From: PALSA-188 sp963720075 | Lineage (GTDB): Bacteria > Acidobacteriota > Terriglobia > Terriglobales > Acidobacteriaceae | DNA length: 64,000 nucleotides | Reading direction: 5' to 3' | NCBI GenBank assembly: GCA_963720075.1 | Contig: CAVREG010000005.1 | Coordinates: 124,001 to 188,000, forward strand | The notes under the pieces: generated by a model | What the model was told of the DNA's origin: nothing | The model's input: the letters and a program-made list of their open reading frames with translations, nothing else | The model's database searches: none | Translations under genes and position numbers: made by a program | In this document: one piece after another, positions 18,106 to 26,021 of the stretch | Layout: each line of letters opens with the position of its first letter | Position numbering within the stretch: the stretch's first letter is position 1

Positions 18106-19230
18106 TTAGCGGGAGCCGAAGCCTGCCGCTTGCATGGAATTGCGGGACATGTCGCTGGATGAGGAAATGCCCTGCATCCGGAGCTTGAAGTCGTCCGCAT
18201 TGGAAGCATTTTCCAGGGCTGTTTCGTAGCTAACCAATCCGGCTTGAAACAAATCCCATAGGGATTGATCGAAGGTTTGCATTCCGTATTGGGAAGTTCC
18301 AGCGGAAATCGCGTCACGAACGGCACGAGTTTTTTCTGGCACTAAAATACATTCGCGGATGTAGGCAGTATTAATCATTACCTCGACGGCCGGGACGCGT
18401 CCATCTCCGTCGCAGCGTCTTACAAGTCGCTGGCTGATAACCGCGCGCAGTACAGCCGCGAGTTGGAGCCGGATTTGTTTTTGTTCCGGCGGCGGGAAGA
18501 CTGCGATAATGCGATTGATGGTTTCCACTGCATCGAGAGTATGCAATGTGGAGAAAACCATGTGTCCGGTTTCAGCCGCATGGATGGCGGTGCCAATGGT
18601 TTCGATGTCGCGCATTTCGCCCACCAGAATGACATCGGGATCCTGGCGCAGCGAAGCTCGCAGCGCCGCGGAAAAAGAAGGTGTATCCACTTCAATCTCG
18701 CGCTGATTCACGTATCCTTTTTTGTCGCGATGCAAGAATTCGATTGGGTCTTCAATGGTGATAATGTGTTCGGCTTTTGTGGAATTGATGCGGTCAATCA
18801 TCGCCGCGAGCGTGGTGGACTTGCCCGAACCTGTAACGCCAGTGACCAGAATCAAACCGCGCGGCATGTCGCAGACTTGCTCGACGATCTTCGGCAAGTA
18901 GAGTTCATCGAGGGCGCGAATCTTGGTGGGAATCATACGCAGGACTAATCCCACATTGCCGCGTTGCTGGAAGACGTTGACACGGAAGCGGCCCAACCCG
19001 GCCACGCCGTACGCCATATCTATTTCTGTGGTCTCTTTGAATTTTTGCTTCTGCCGTGCGGACATCATGCTGAAAGCCATGGTCAGCATGTCCTCGGCGC
19101 TTACCCGAGGCTGATCGGTCAATGGGACGAGGTCGCCGTCAATACGAAGATGCGGATAGTTGCCAACCTTGAGGTGTAGGTCGGAGGCGCGTCGCTCCAT
19201 CGCAATTCGAAGCAGATCATCAATATTCAT
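18106..19230 (-). CDS. pilT: Type IV pilus retraction ATPase PilT
   Basis: 374 residues, the usual PilT length. It begins MNIDDLLRIAMERRASDLHLKVG, and the Walker A GVTGSGKS is at 131-138. An Asp box follows (EHIITIEDPIEFLH), then the Walker B region DPDVILVGEMRD and the His box TGHMVFSTLHT. The C-terminus MQTFDQSLWDLFQAGLVSYETAL matches PilT rather than PilB. The protein is a cytoplasmic hexamer that powers pilus retraction in twitching motility. No other pilus gene is in the window. A GGGGGAA Shine-Dalgarno supports the start. Confidence 0.95.
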   Translation of the reverse strand: MNIDDLLRIAMERRASDLHLKVGNYPHLRIDGDLVPLTDQPRVSAEDMLTMAFSMMSARQKQKFKETTEIDMAYGVAGLGRFRVNVFQQRGNVGLVLRMIPTKIRALDELYLPKIVEQVCDMPRGLILVTGVTGSGKSTTLAAMIDRINSTKAEHIITIEDPIEFLHRDKKGYVNQREIEVDTPSFSAALRASLRQDPDVILVGEMRDIETIGTAIHAAETGHMVFSTLHTLDAVETINRIIAVFPPPEQKQIRLQLAAVLRAVISQRLVRRCDGDGRVPAVEVMINTAYIRECILVPEKTRAVRDAISAGTSQYGMQTFDQSLWDLFQAGLVSYETALENASNADDFKLRMQGISSSSDMSRNSMQAAGFGSR

Positions 19231-19391
19231 TCGACACGTTCCCCCGAAATCATGTTCGTATGATGGACCGAAAAGTTACTTATCCCAAGATGACCTTGGT
19301 AATGGGACTTGCGTTCGCCGGGAACGGGACAGATTTCGCTTTCCAGTGGTTCCGGTAATATTCGTGAGGAGAAACCTACTTTGGCCAAAAA

Positions 19392-19427
19392 TTGACTTAG
19401 TCCACCCGCTTAGTCCACAATACCTCG
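19392..19427 (+). promoter_or_regulatory. Toxin-antitoxin promoter with direct repeats
   Basis: TTGACT at 19392-19397 is a good -35; CACAAT at 19416-19421 is a possible -10 (18-base spacer). The 10-base direct repeat CTTAGTCCAC occurs at 19396-19405 and 19409-19418, period 13, over the spacer. This is where autoregulating antitoxins usually bind. Only six nt separate the -10 from the antitoxin ATG. Confidence 0.4.
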
Positions 19428-19702
19428 ATGGAAGTGAATATTCATGAAGCGAAGACTCACCTATCCCGTCTTCTGCAACGGGTTGCGGGTGGTGAAGAAG
19501 TTATTATTGCCCGTGCGGGTGTCCGGTGGCTAAGTTGGTCGCGGTGGAGGGAAAAAGCAATACTCGTCCATTAGGATTCGCCCGGGGCGAGGTATGGGTT
19601 GCGGACGATTTTGACGCTCCGCTGCCGGATGACTTGCTCAAGGAATTTTATGGAGGCGAACTTTCGGAACTCGTAAAGACCCGCAACCGGAAGCGCAAGT
19701 GA
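19428..19702 (+). pseudogene. Phd/YefM-family antitoxin, frameshifted
   Basis: Frame 1 starts at ATG 19428 and reads MEVNIHEAKTHLSRLLQRVA then GGEEVIIARAG, a typical Phd/YefM beginning. It then runs into VRWLSWSRW and stops at TAG. A second frame picks up from about 19523 with PVAKLVAVEGKSNTRPLGFA and continues through FARGEVWVADDFDAPLPDD to a TGA at 19700-19702. The break is at 19520-19523, where one base of the codon between ARAG and PVAKL is missing. Restoring one base gives 91 residues. The final TGA overlaps the toxin GTG, the classic coupled layout. Either a sequencing/assembly indel or a truly dead antitoxin. Confidence 0.82.
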
Positions 19703-20094
19703 AGTATTTACTCGACACCGGTATCTGGCTCTGGAGTATCGGTGAGGTCGAGCGAATCACCGAAAGAGGCCGGGAAATATTAAACGACGGGCAAGCGGAA
19801 ATATATCTTTCCGCTGCAAGTTCGTGGGAGATTAGCATCAAGGCCGGTATGGGGAAGCTCCGCTTGCCATCGCCTCCCGCCCAATGCATACCGTTATTTA
19901 TGGCGAGGCAAAATCTGCGTCCCCTACCGGTGACCCATGCTCATGCGGTGAAGGTATACGATCTCCCCCCGCATCACCGCGATCCGTTTGACCGCCTGAT
20001 TCTCGCGCAGTCAATTGCGGAAGAAATGACTATTCTTACGGCTAATAGAACTTTTGCAAGATACCCGGTTGAAACCCTCTGGTGCGGAGCATAA
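19699..20094 (+). CDS. PIN-domain toxin (VapC-like)
   Basis: 131-residue PIN-domain ribonuclease toxin. Visible acidic residues are Asp6 (LLDTG), Glu44 (SSWEIS) and Asp95/Asp98 (HRDPFDRLILAQ). The motif usually reading TADRxF is TANRTF here, putting Asn116 where most relatives have Asp, which may weaken metal binding. The HRDPFDR signature places it with the VapC group encoded beside Phd/YefM antitoxins. Start GTG 19699 overlaps the antitoxin stop by four bases (GTGA). The toxin frame is intact although the antitoxin frame is broken; if both are real, the toxin is either weak or uncontrolled. Confidence 0.87.
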   Translation: MKYLLDTGIWLWSIGEVERITERGREILNDGQAEIYLSAASSWEISIKAGMGKLRLPSPPAQCIPLFMARQNLRPLPVTHAHAVKVYDLPPHHRDPFDRLILAQSIAEEMTILTANRTFARYPVETLWCGA

Positions 20095-20122
20095 GCACTG
20101 CCAGCCTCTCAGTCGAAAAGAC

Positions 20123-21067
20123 CTAAACGCCCACTGGCTGCTTGCTGCCGACCGGCACGGGCGTTAGCCAATTGAACCGATCCGCCTTTTCTCCCCGGAC
20201 GATGGCAAAGAATTCTTTATGAATGGCCTTCGTAATGGGCCCCACTACTCCCTTGCCAACGCTGATTTTATCCACTGATCGGATCGGAGTGACCTCAGCG
20301 GCTGTTCCGGTGAAAAATGCCTCTTCCGCGATGTAGAGCATCTCGCGAGGGATACCTGCCTCAAGCACAGGAATTCCCAGATCGCGCGCAATTTTCAAAA
20401 CTGAATCGCGAGTGATTCCGGGCAGCACCGAATTACCGAGTGGCGCAGTCTGCAGGACGCCATTGCGAACTACAAAGACATTTTCTCCGGAGCCTTCGCT
20501 GACGTAGCCATTTACGTCGAGGGCGATTCCCTCTGCGTAGCCGTTGATGGTGGCTTCCATCCGGATGAGCTGCGAATTCATGTAATTCGCACCGGCCTTT
20601 GCCATCGCTGGAAGCGTATTAGGCGCAAGCCGCGTCCACGACGAAATACAGACGTCAACGCCCAGGTCGTCTTTGCTCAGATACTTTCCCCAAGGATAAT
20701 TTATGACGTAAACCTCAACCGGGCAGGCACCGGGCGAGACCCCAGCATCGCCGTAGCCTCGCAATGCGATGGGCCGGATGTAGCACGGCCAGACGCCATT
20801 GGTATTCACAACATCAACCATTGCAGCAACGAGTTCTTCACGGGAGAAAGGCAGATCCATCCGATAAATTTTGGCCGAGTCCAACAGCCGCTGCATGTGC
20901 TCCTGCGCCCGGAAAATGGCTGGTCCACCGGGAAGTTCGTAGCAACGCACGCCTTCAAATACGGATGAGCCGTAATGAACAACGTGTGACATCACATGAA
21001 TGTTGGCGTCTTCCCAACGGATAAGTTTTCCGTTATGCCAAATTTTGCCGGTCTTCTGTAGAGCCAT
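20123..21067 (-). CDS. ilvE: Branched-chain amino acid aminotransferase
   Basis: 314-residue class IV PLP aminotransferase that interconverts Val, Leu and Ile with their 2-oxoacids, using 2-oxoglutarate/glutamate. It begins with KIWHNGKLIRWEDANIHVMSHVVHYGSSVFEGVRCY, has RLAPNTLPAMAKAGANY with the PLP lysine, the EGIALDVNGYVSEGSGENVF signature, and FFTGTAAEVTPIRSVD near the C-terminus, all as in bacterial IlvE. Length fits. GGGAGA eight nt upstream supports ATG 21067. It stands alone; the toxin gene converges on its 3' end. Confidence 0.95.
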   Translation of the reverse strand: MALQKTGKIWHNGKLIRWEDANIHVMSHVVHYGSSVFEGVRCYELPGGPAIFRAQEHMQRLLDSAKIYRMDLPFSREELVAAMVDVVNTNGVWPCYIRPIALRGYGDAGVSPGACPVEVYVINYPWGKYLSKDDLGVDVCISSWTRLAPNTLPAMAKAGANYMNSQLIRMEATINGYAEGIALDVNGYVSEGSGENVFVVRNGVLQTAPLGNSVLPGITRDSVLKIARDLGIPVLEAGIPREMLYIAEEAFFTGTAAEVTPIRSVDKISVGKGVVGPITKAIHKEFFAIVRGEKADRFNWLTPVPVGSKQPVGV

Positions 21068-21186
21068 TTGATCTCCCTGATGAGAGCAGCCGAGCAGGCT
21101 ACTTAGATGAGTATAAATGCAGGGCTAAAAGAAACGAAATTATCGCCGTCTGGCAACAAAAGTCGTCAATCCGAGAGAACTAATCG

Positions 21187-22266
21187 CTACTCTTTCGGGG
21201 CAGTCGCGTAGTATCCACTGCGAGCCTGAATTTTGTAGTCTTTACTGTTGGGCTTAATTTCAACTTTGCGGAAGCTGCCATCTTTCACGGTATTGGTTGG
21301 GGTATAGCCAATGTTGTATTGGCTGCGAAGTTCGTTGGCAATCTGATCGAAAGCAGACTTCAATTTATCCGCCTTATTTCCAACGTTTATGACCCTGCCG
21401 CCGGTTTCCTGGCTTAGTTTTTTCATCTCGCCTTCGCCGGAGTAGCCGCCGATACCATAAAATCCGCGGTCGGCACAAAGCAATACATAGACGATGCTGT
21501 CCGATTTCTGCGATGCTTCAATTGCGTCTTGAATCTTGAGTTGGCTCCCTTCATCCTCACCATCGGTAAGGATGATCATTGCCTTGCGCCCAACTTGCTG
21601 AGCAAGTTCGTCGTGGGAAGCAAGGTAGATGGCGTCATAGAGCACGGTGCCTTTAGGGCCGTTCGGTCCAGTCGGAATAGGACCACCCCCCATACCGGGA
21701 ATCACTCCGCCTCCGCCCCCCGTGTTAATTCGGGCGCTATTCAGCGCTGCTTTCAGCAAATGTACAGAGTTTGTAAAGTCCTGGAGCAGATCGGCATTAA
21801 CATTGAAATCAATCACGAATGCGAGATCTTTTTCGGTGATGATCTGGCTAAGAAAGGCGCCACCGACTTCCTTTTCCATATCCAGAACGTTGATCTGACT
21901 GCCGCTCGAGTCAATCAGTATGCCCAGGGTTAGAGGTAAATTCGACTCTGGGGTGAAGTACTTAATCGTCTGTGGCTTGCCGTCCTCGAAGATTTGGAAG
22001 TCATTCTTGGTAAGATTGGGAATGAGGGCCCCTCTTTTATCCTTCACATTGAAGAAGAGCTGCACAACGTTGACGTTTACTTTTAATGTCTCCGTAGGTT
22101 CATTTTGATCTTTAGAATCCTGATCATTTGAATCCTGGGGCTCCGAGGCTCGCGGCGGAGGCGCATCGGCCGAATCCGATGTTTGGGCGTAGCTGATAGA
22201 ACCGAGGGGTAGCGTTAACAGGCACAAGAGCGTGAACAGGACCACCAGCAGCCGCGTTTTTAGCAT
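21187..22266 (-). CDS. VWFA-related acidobacterial secreted protein, intact MIDAS
   Basis: 359 residues: signal peptide (LLVVLFTLLCLLTLPLGSISYAQ), an acidic/Pro linker, the family N-terminal module (VNVVQLFFNVKDKRGALIPNLTKNDFQIFEDG), then a VWFA domain with an intact DxSxS site (LIDSSGSQ) and the later segment ILTDGEDEGSQL. A Gly/Pro-rich loop (GGGGGVIPGMGGGPIPTG) interrupts the domain. It ends NIGYTPTNTVKDGSFRKVEI and a short basic tail, the typical family close. Probably exported and metal-dependent in ligand binding. Divergent from the next VWFA gene across 98 bases. Confidence 0.88.
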   Translation of the reverse strand: MLKTRLLVVLFTLLCLLTLPLGSISYAQTSDSADAPPPRASEPQDSNDQDSKDQNEPTETLKVNVNVVQLFFNVKDKRGALIPNLTKNDFQIFEDGKPQTIKYFTPESNLPLTLGILIDSSGSQINVLDMEKEVGGAFLSQIITEKDLAFVIDFNVNADLLQDFTNSVHLLKAALNSARINTGGGGGVIPGMGGGPIPTGPNGPKGTVLYDAIYLASHDELAQQVGRKAMIILTDGEDEGSQLKIQDAIEASQKSDSIVYVLLCADRGFYGIGGYSGEGEMKKLSQETGGRVINVGNKADKLKSAFDQIANELRSQYNIGYTPTNTVKDGSFRKVEIKPNSKDYKIQARSGYYATAPKE

Positions 22267-22364
22267 GAAAGTATTCTCTCACTGATTTTGATAGTCTATT
22301 TCTACCAACGTTAGATGCACCAAATGGCAGGTTTCGGCATCCGAATCAGTCGAGGCTGTTTGCT

Positions 22365-23720
22365 TTGACTCAGAGAGGTCTCGTTTTGCGCCAGAGAAGA
22401 ATCCGGATAGAAGGTCTTGCGGCGACGCTGGCCCTGTCATTCTATTTATTTGGTGCCGGGAATTGCTTGGGACAGCAGACGTCCCCGAGCAGCCAGAATC
22501 AGAACATTCCGGACGCGCCTTCGGCAGTCAGACCCCCTCAGCCAGAGCCACCGGCCCCGGTTCCCGCCGAAACGCCTGACCACCCAAGGGCGGATAATCC
22601 GCCTCCCAATGAGCCCCCTCCCAACGAGGCCCCAAATCAAACTGGGGAGGGTGCCCGGGGAACCGATCCCGAAGCGCCGCCTCCCATGCCCGGTGTCAAG
22701 ACTGTGCCTCAAGGTGGAGAGACCAAAGAGCGACCGAGCGGGCAAGACCAGCTTTACAAATTTGTAGTGACCACAAATGAAGTTATTGTGCCCGTGAGGG
22801 TCACGGATAGCTCAAATGCCCGGATTGATGGCCTTTTGCCAAAAGATTTCTCGGTCTATGAAGACGGCAAAAAGCAGACCATGAATTTCTTCACCAGCGA
22901 TCCAGTCGCTTTATCCGCCGCGGTAATCATTGACTTGGGATTACCCGATGTCGCGATTCAACGAATCAACCAAACCTTTCCAGCACTTGAAAGCTCTTTC
23001 AGCCCCTTCGACGAGGTTTCTCTTTACACCTATAGTTCCGCAGTATCGCGGCAAACAGGGTTCGGCAGCGCCAGTCATCAATTGACGGCAATGCTGAACG
23101 AACTCAAGACGGTGCGCGGTAGAAATAACGGTCCTCCAGTTCTGGGCGGACCAATGGGTCCTCAAGGTCCCACAGTTAATGGCCGCCCCATGGATCCCAA
23201 CGTTCCGGCAGTGATCACTCCGCCGAAGGAGTCTCACGTACTGAATGACGCAATTCTGCGGGCAGCGCTTGATCTGAGCAAGCGGGATAAAACGCGGCGC
23301 AAGATTATTTTTGTCATCACCGATGGAAGGGAATATCGTAGTACCGCGAGCTATCGCGATGTTCTGAAGGTGCTGTTGTCAAATGGAATCGCGGTTTACG
23401 GCGTCGCGGTGGAGAGTTCAGCGATCCCGGGATACAACAAGCTTGAACGGATACATCTGCCCCTATTTGGATATAGCGATATTCTGCCCAAGTATTCCAG
23501 CGCCACGGCAGGCGAGATTTTCACGGATTTTTCGCGAACTGCGATTGAGGGCAGTTATGCGAGGGTTATGAACGAAGCCCGTAATGAATACACCTTGGGG
23601 TACGTAACCCGCGCCAGTTTGAGCAATGCTTATCGTCAGGTAGAAGTGCGTGTTGCTCTTCCGGACGTGAAGGTGTACGCACGGGACGGTTATTATCCAG
23701 CTCCGCCGGCGGCCCGTTAA
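22365..23720 (+). CDS. VWFA-related acidobacterial secreted protein, MIDAS lost
   Basis: 451 residues: signal segment (LAATLALSFYLFGAGNCLGQ), a long Pro/Glu/Asn-rich linker (residues about 45-125 with repeats such as PPNEPPPNEAPN), the module EVIVPVRVTDSSNARIDGLLPKDFSVYEDG, and a VWFA fold. The MIDAS position reads IIDLGLPD instead of DxSxS. The late segment FVITDGREYRS and the close EYTLGYVTRASLSNAYRQVEV match the family. A TTG at 22365 (GAGG eight nt upstream) and a TTG at 22386 (GAGAGG seven nt upstream) are both plausible starts. It is the divergent partner of the intact-MIDAS paralog, perhaps a subunit pair. Confidence 0.84.
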   Translation: MTQRGLVLRQRRIRIEGLAATLALSFYLFGAGNCLGQQTSPSSQNQNIPDAPSAVRPPQPEPPAPVPAETPDHPRADNPPPNEPPPNEAPNQTGEGARGTDPEAPPPMPGVKTVPQGGETKERPSGQDQLYKFVVTTNEVIVPVRVTDSSNARIDGLLPKDFSVYEDGKKQTMNFFTSDPVALSAAVIIDLGLPDVAIQRINQTFPALESSFSPFDEVSLYTYSSAVSRQTGFGSASHQLTAMLNELKTVRGRNNGPPVLGGPMGPQGPTVNGRPMDPNVPAVITPPKESHVLNDAILRAALDLSKRDKTRRKIIFVITDGREYRSTASYRDVLKVLLSNGIAVYGVAVESSAIPGYNKLERIHLPLFGYSDILPKYSSATAGEIFTDFSRTAIEGSYARVMNEARNEYTLGYVTRASLSNAYRQVEVRVALPDVKVYARDGYYPAPPAAR

Positions 23721-23878
23721 AGTCATTCCGGACCCAATTTCTCAATGATGAATAACCACAGTAATCCCGGTAACACCCATGTCTGTGATATAAAACCAGC
23801 AGTACCAAGCCAATTTAGCGACGGACCCCAGTCTTCGATAGGATTGGAATGTTCGTCCGCGAGTCCTGAGGGAAGTCT

Positions 23879-24466
23879 TTGAGTTTCATTAACTTTGCAG
23901 CCCGTGAAATAAATTGCAAGATTGTGTACTACGGGGCCGGACTGGGCGGCAAGACCACCAATCTGCAACACATCTATCAGAAGACCGCCGAACAGCAAAA
24001 GGGTAAAATGATTTCGCTGGCCACGGAGACGGAACGAACGCTGTTCTTCGATTTCCTTCCTTTGGATCTTGGCTCGGTGCGCGGCTTCAAGACCCGCATC
24101 CATCTTTACACCGTTCCCGGACAGGTTTTTTATGACGCCAGCCGCAAGTTAATTTTGCGCGGAGTGGATGGCCTGGTGTTTGTTGCCGACTCACAACAAG
24201 AGCGAATGGATGCCAACGTCGAAGCGCTGGATAACTTGAACGCCAATCTTCAGCAGCATGGTTACGACTTCAACAAAATTCCATACGTGCTTCAGCTGAA
24301 TAAGCGAGACCTGCCAAATATCCTGTCTGTGGAAACACTCTCGAAAGAACTCCGCAAGAAGAACGAACCTGTAATTGAAGCTGTGGCCTTTCAGGGAAAT
24401 GGCGTCTTCGAAACGCTGAAAGAAATTGCCAAACAGGTTCTGACCGAACTAAAGGCCGGGGGATAA
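23879..24466 (+). CDS. mglA: MglA-type small Ras-like GTPase
   Basis: 195 residues, matching the MglA family of bacterial polarity GTPases. The G1 loop is GAGLGGKTT; the G3-like motif is TVPGQ rather than DxxG, characteristic of MglA; the G4 motif is NKRD. The N-terminus is MSFINFAAREINCKIVYYGAG. In Myxococcus this switch sets cell polarity and directs type IV pili and gliding, which fits the presence of pilT about 4.6 kb away. No mglB/Roadblock GAP gene is visible in the window. TTG start at 23879 with GAGGGAAG upstream. Confidence 0.93.
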   Translation: MSFINFAAREINCKIVYYGAGLGGKTTNLQHIYQKTAEQQKGKMISLATETERTLFFDFLPLDLGSVRGFKTRIHLYTVPGQVFYDASRKLILRGVDGLVFVADSQQERMDANVEALDNLNANLQQHGYDFNKIPYVLQLNKRDLPNILSVETLSKELRKKNEPVIEAVAFQGNGVFETLKEIAKQVLTELKAGG

Positions 24467-24473
24467 GCTGGCC

Positions 24474-24500
24474 CAAGAAAGGCGGACAAGAGTGTCTGCC
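24474..24500 (-). terminator. Hairpin terminator after the Clp-like gene
   Basis: Read on the minus strand, GGCAGACA-CTCT-TGTCCGCC forms an 8-bp stem (one G-U pair) followed by TTTCTT, starting 17 nt beyond the stop of the AAA ATPase gene. The convergent mglA gene ends just on the other side, so it may serve both. Confidence 0.5.
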
Positions 24501-24517
24501 CCCGCACCAGAAAGATA

Positions 24518-25840
24518 CTATTTTGTATCGGCGGTGGGAGTTGCTCCAAATTCCCTGCGCGCGACTGTTCGTGACGCTCGGGCAACCAAAGTTGGGCCTC
24601 CCGCAGCGGCTCCAAAACGTTCTGCCATCATCGGAAGCATGGTGCCTTCGGCTTCTTTCACGAAGGTGATGGTTCCTTCCGCATTCATGTCCACTCGGAT
24701 GAAGTCTCCCAGCCGAACCTGACCGGTCGCTACCAGATTTGCTAGCGGGAAAACTAAGTTTCGTTCGATTGCTCGTTTCAAGTGACGAGCGCCGTACTTT
24801 GGATCTGTTCCCTCGTTCAGCAAAAAGCTTTTCACTTTGGGCGTGCAGGTAAACACGAACTGACTGGTTGCGGAAGCAGTGAGAACCCGCTGCTGAACCA
24901 TTCCAAGTTCGATGTCGAGAATCTGTTCCAAATGTTCTGGACGCAGCGTCTTAAAAACTACGGCTTTGTCAATGCGGTTCATGAATTCTGGAGTGAATTT
25001 GCGGCGCGCCGCGTCAACCGCCGTGCGATCAATTTTTTCGTCGAAGCTGGAATCCACTAGCATCGGCTTGGGCGCGAAACCCAGTCCTCCATCCACCAGG
25101 CTGCTCATCTCGCAAGCGCCGAGGTTCGAGGTCATGATGATGATGCATTGCGAAAGGTCAACTCGACGATTGTCGCCCAAGGTCAAAGTTGCTTTGTCGA
25201 GAATACCGAGCAGCAGTTGCCAGAGGGAATCAGACGCCTTCTCAATTTCGTCGAAAAGCAAAATGGAAAGTTTTAGCTTTTCAGTGTGCCACTGATTCAG
25301 CGCTTCCTGGGTAAGCAGCGGATGCGTCTCGCGATGGCCCAGATATCCGGGAGGCGATCCGATGAGCTTCGCAATTTCATGTGAATGCTGAAACTCGGCG
25401 CAATCAATCTTGATGCAGGCGTGGGAATCTCCGAAAAGAGACTCAGCCAGAGCTTCCACGACGCGAGTCTTACCTGAGCCGGTGGGTCCAAGGAATAGCA
25501 GGTTGCCGATAGGTCGTCCTGGAGGGTTCAGTCCGGCTAGAAACATCTGGTAGATTTCCGCGACGTTCTCCACGGCCGCATCCTGTCCGACGATCTTTCG
25601 CCGGAGGGCCGCTTCAAATTCCCTGGCGTCAGTGCTGCGGCGGGTCGGGTCGAGAGTAGTGCAAGCAGCGGATTTCATAAGAATCGGGCCCTCAGATCCC
25701 TTTTCCTGCCCCCTGTTGGAGTGCCGGGAAAGGTGCACAGCCGGCTTCTCAACCGAAGGTGACAATATTTGTCGCCCTTGGGCCTGCCGTTCGCTATGAC
25801 CTAGTGCAAATCCGTCGCCATCTTGTTGTACAGTGCTCAT
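24518..25840 (-). CDS. Clp/HSP100-type AAA+ ATPase, single module
   Basis: 440 residues from the ATG at 25840 (GAGGGG six nt upstream); an ATG at 25678, also with a Shine-Dalgarno, would give 386 residues. The N-terminal region of about 85 residues is unstructured-looking. Then come KIVGQDAAVENV, Walker A GPTGSGKT, the pore-region motif GSPPGYLGHRE, Walker B LLFDEIEKA, sensor 1 MTSNLG, and a ClpB-D2-small-like C-terminus (FTPEFMNRIDKAVVF ... GARHLKRAIERNLVFPLA). It resembles the second ring of ClpA/ClpB/ClpC standing alone. The LGFAPK segment lies where IGF-type ClpP-docking loops occur, so a ClpP partner is possible. Unfoldase role inferred. Confidence 0.85.
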   Translation of the reverse strand: MSTVQQDGDGFALGHSERQAQGRQILSPSVEKPAVHLSRHSNRGQEKGSEGPILMKSAACTTLDPTRRSTDAREFEAALRRKIVGQDAAVENVAEIYQMFLAGLNPPGRPIGNLLFLGPTGSGKTRVVEALAESLFGDSHACIKIDCAEFQHSHEIAKLIGSPPGYLGHRETHPLLTQEALNQWHTEKLKLSILLFDEIEKASDSLWQLLLGILDKATLTLGDNRRVDLSQCIIIMTSNLGACEMSSLVDGGLGFAPKPMLVDSSFDEKIDRTAVDAARRKFTPEFMNRIDKAVVFKTLRPEHLEQILDIELGMVQQRVLTASATSQFVFTCTPKVKSFLLNEGTDPKYGARHLKRAIERNLVFPLANLVATGQVRLGDFIRVDMNAEGTITFVKEAEGTMLPMMAERFGAAAGGPTLVARASRTVARREFGATPTADTK

Positions 25841-26021
25841 ACCATTCCCCTCAACAGTTAGATGCGGGCGGCGGCTCAATCGAGACACTTACGTCCGCAG
25901 GGAAGATCGTGTAAAGAGAAAGAGTTTGCGCATGCTGGAGCTTTCCAGGCGCGACTGGCACAGGCGTCGCCCGCTGACGTTGGCCCGACGTAACTGGCGG
26001 CTGTTTTGTCTTCCCGATAGC

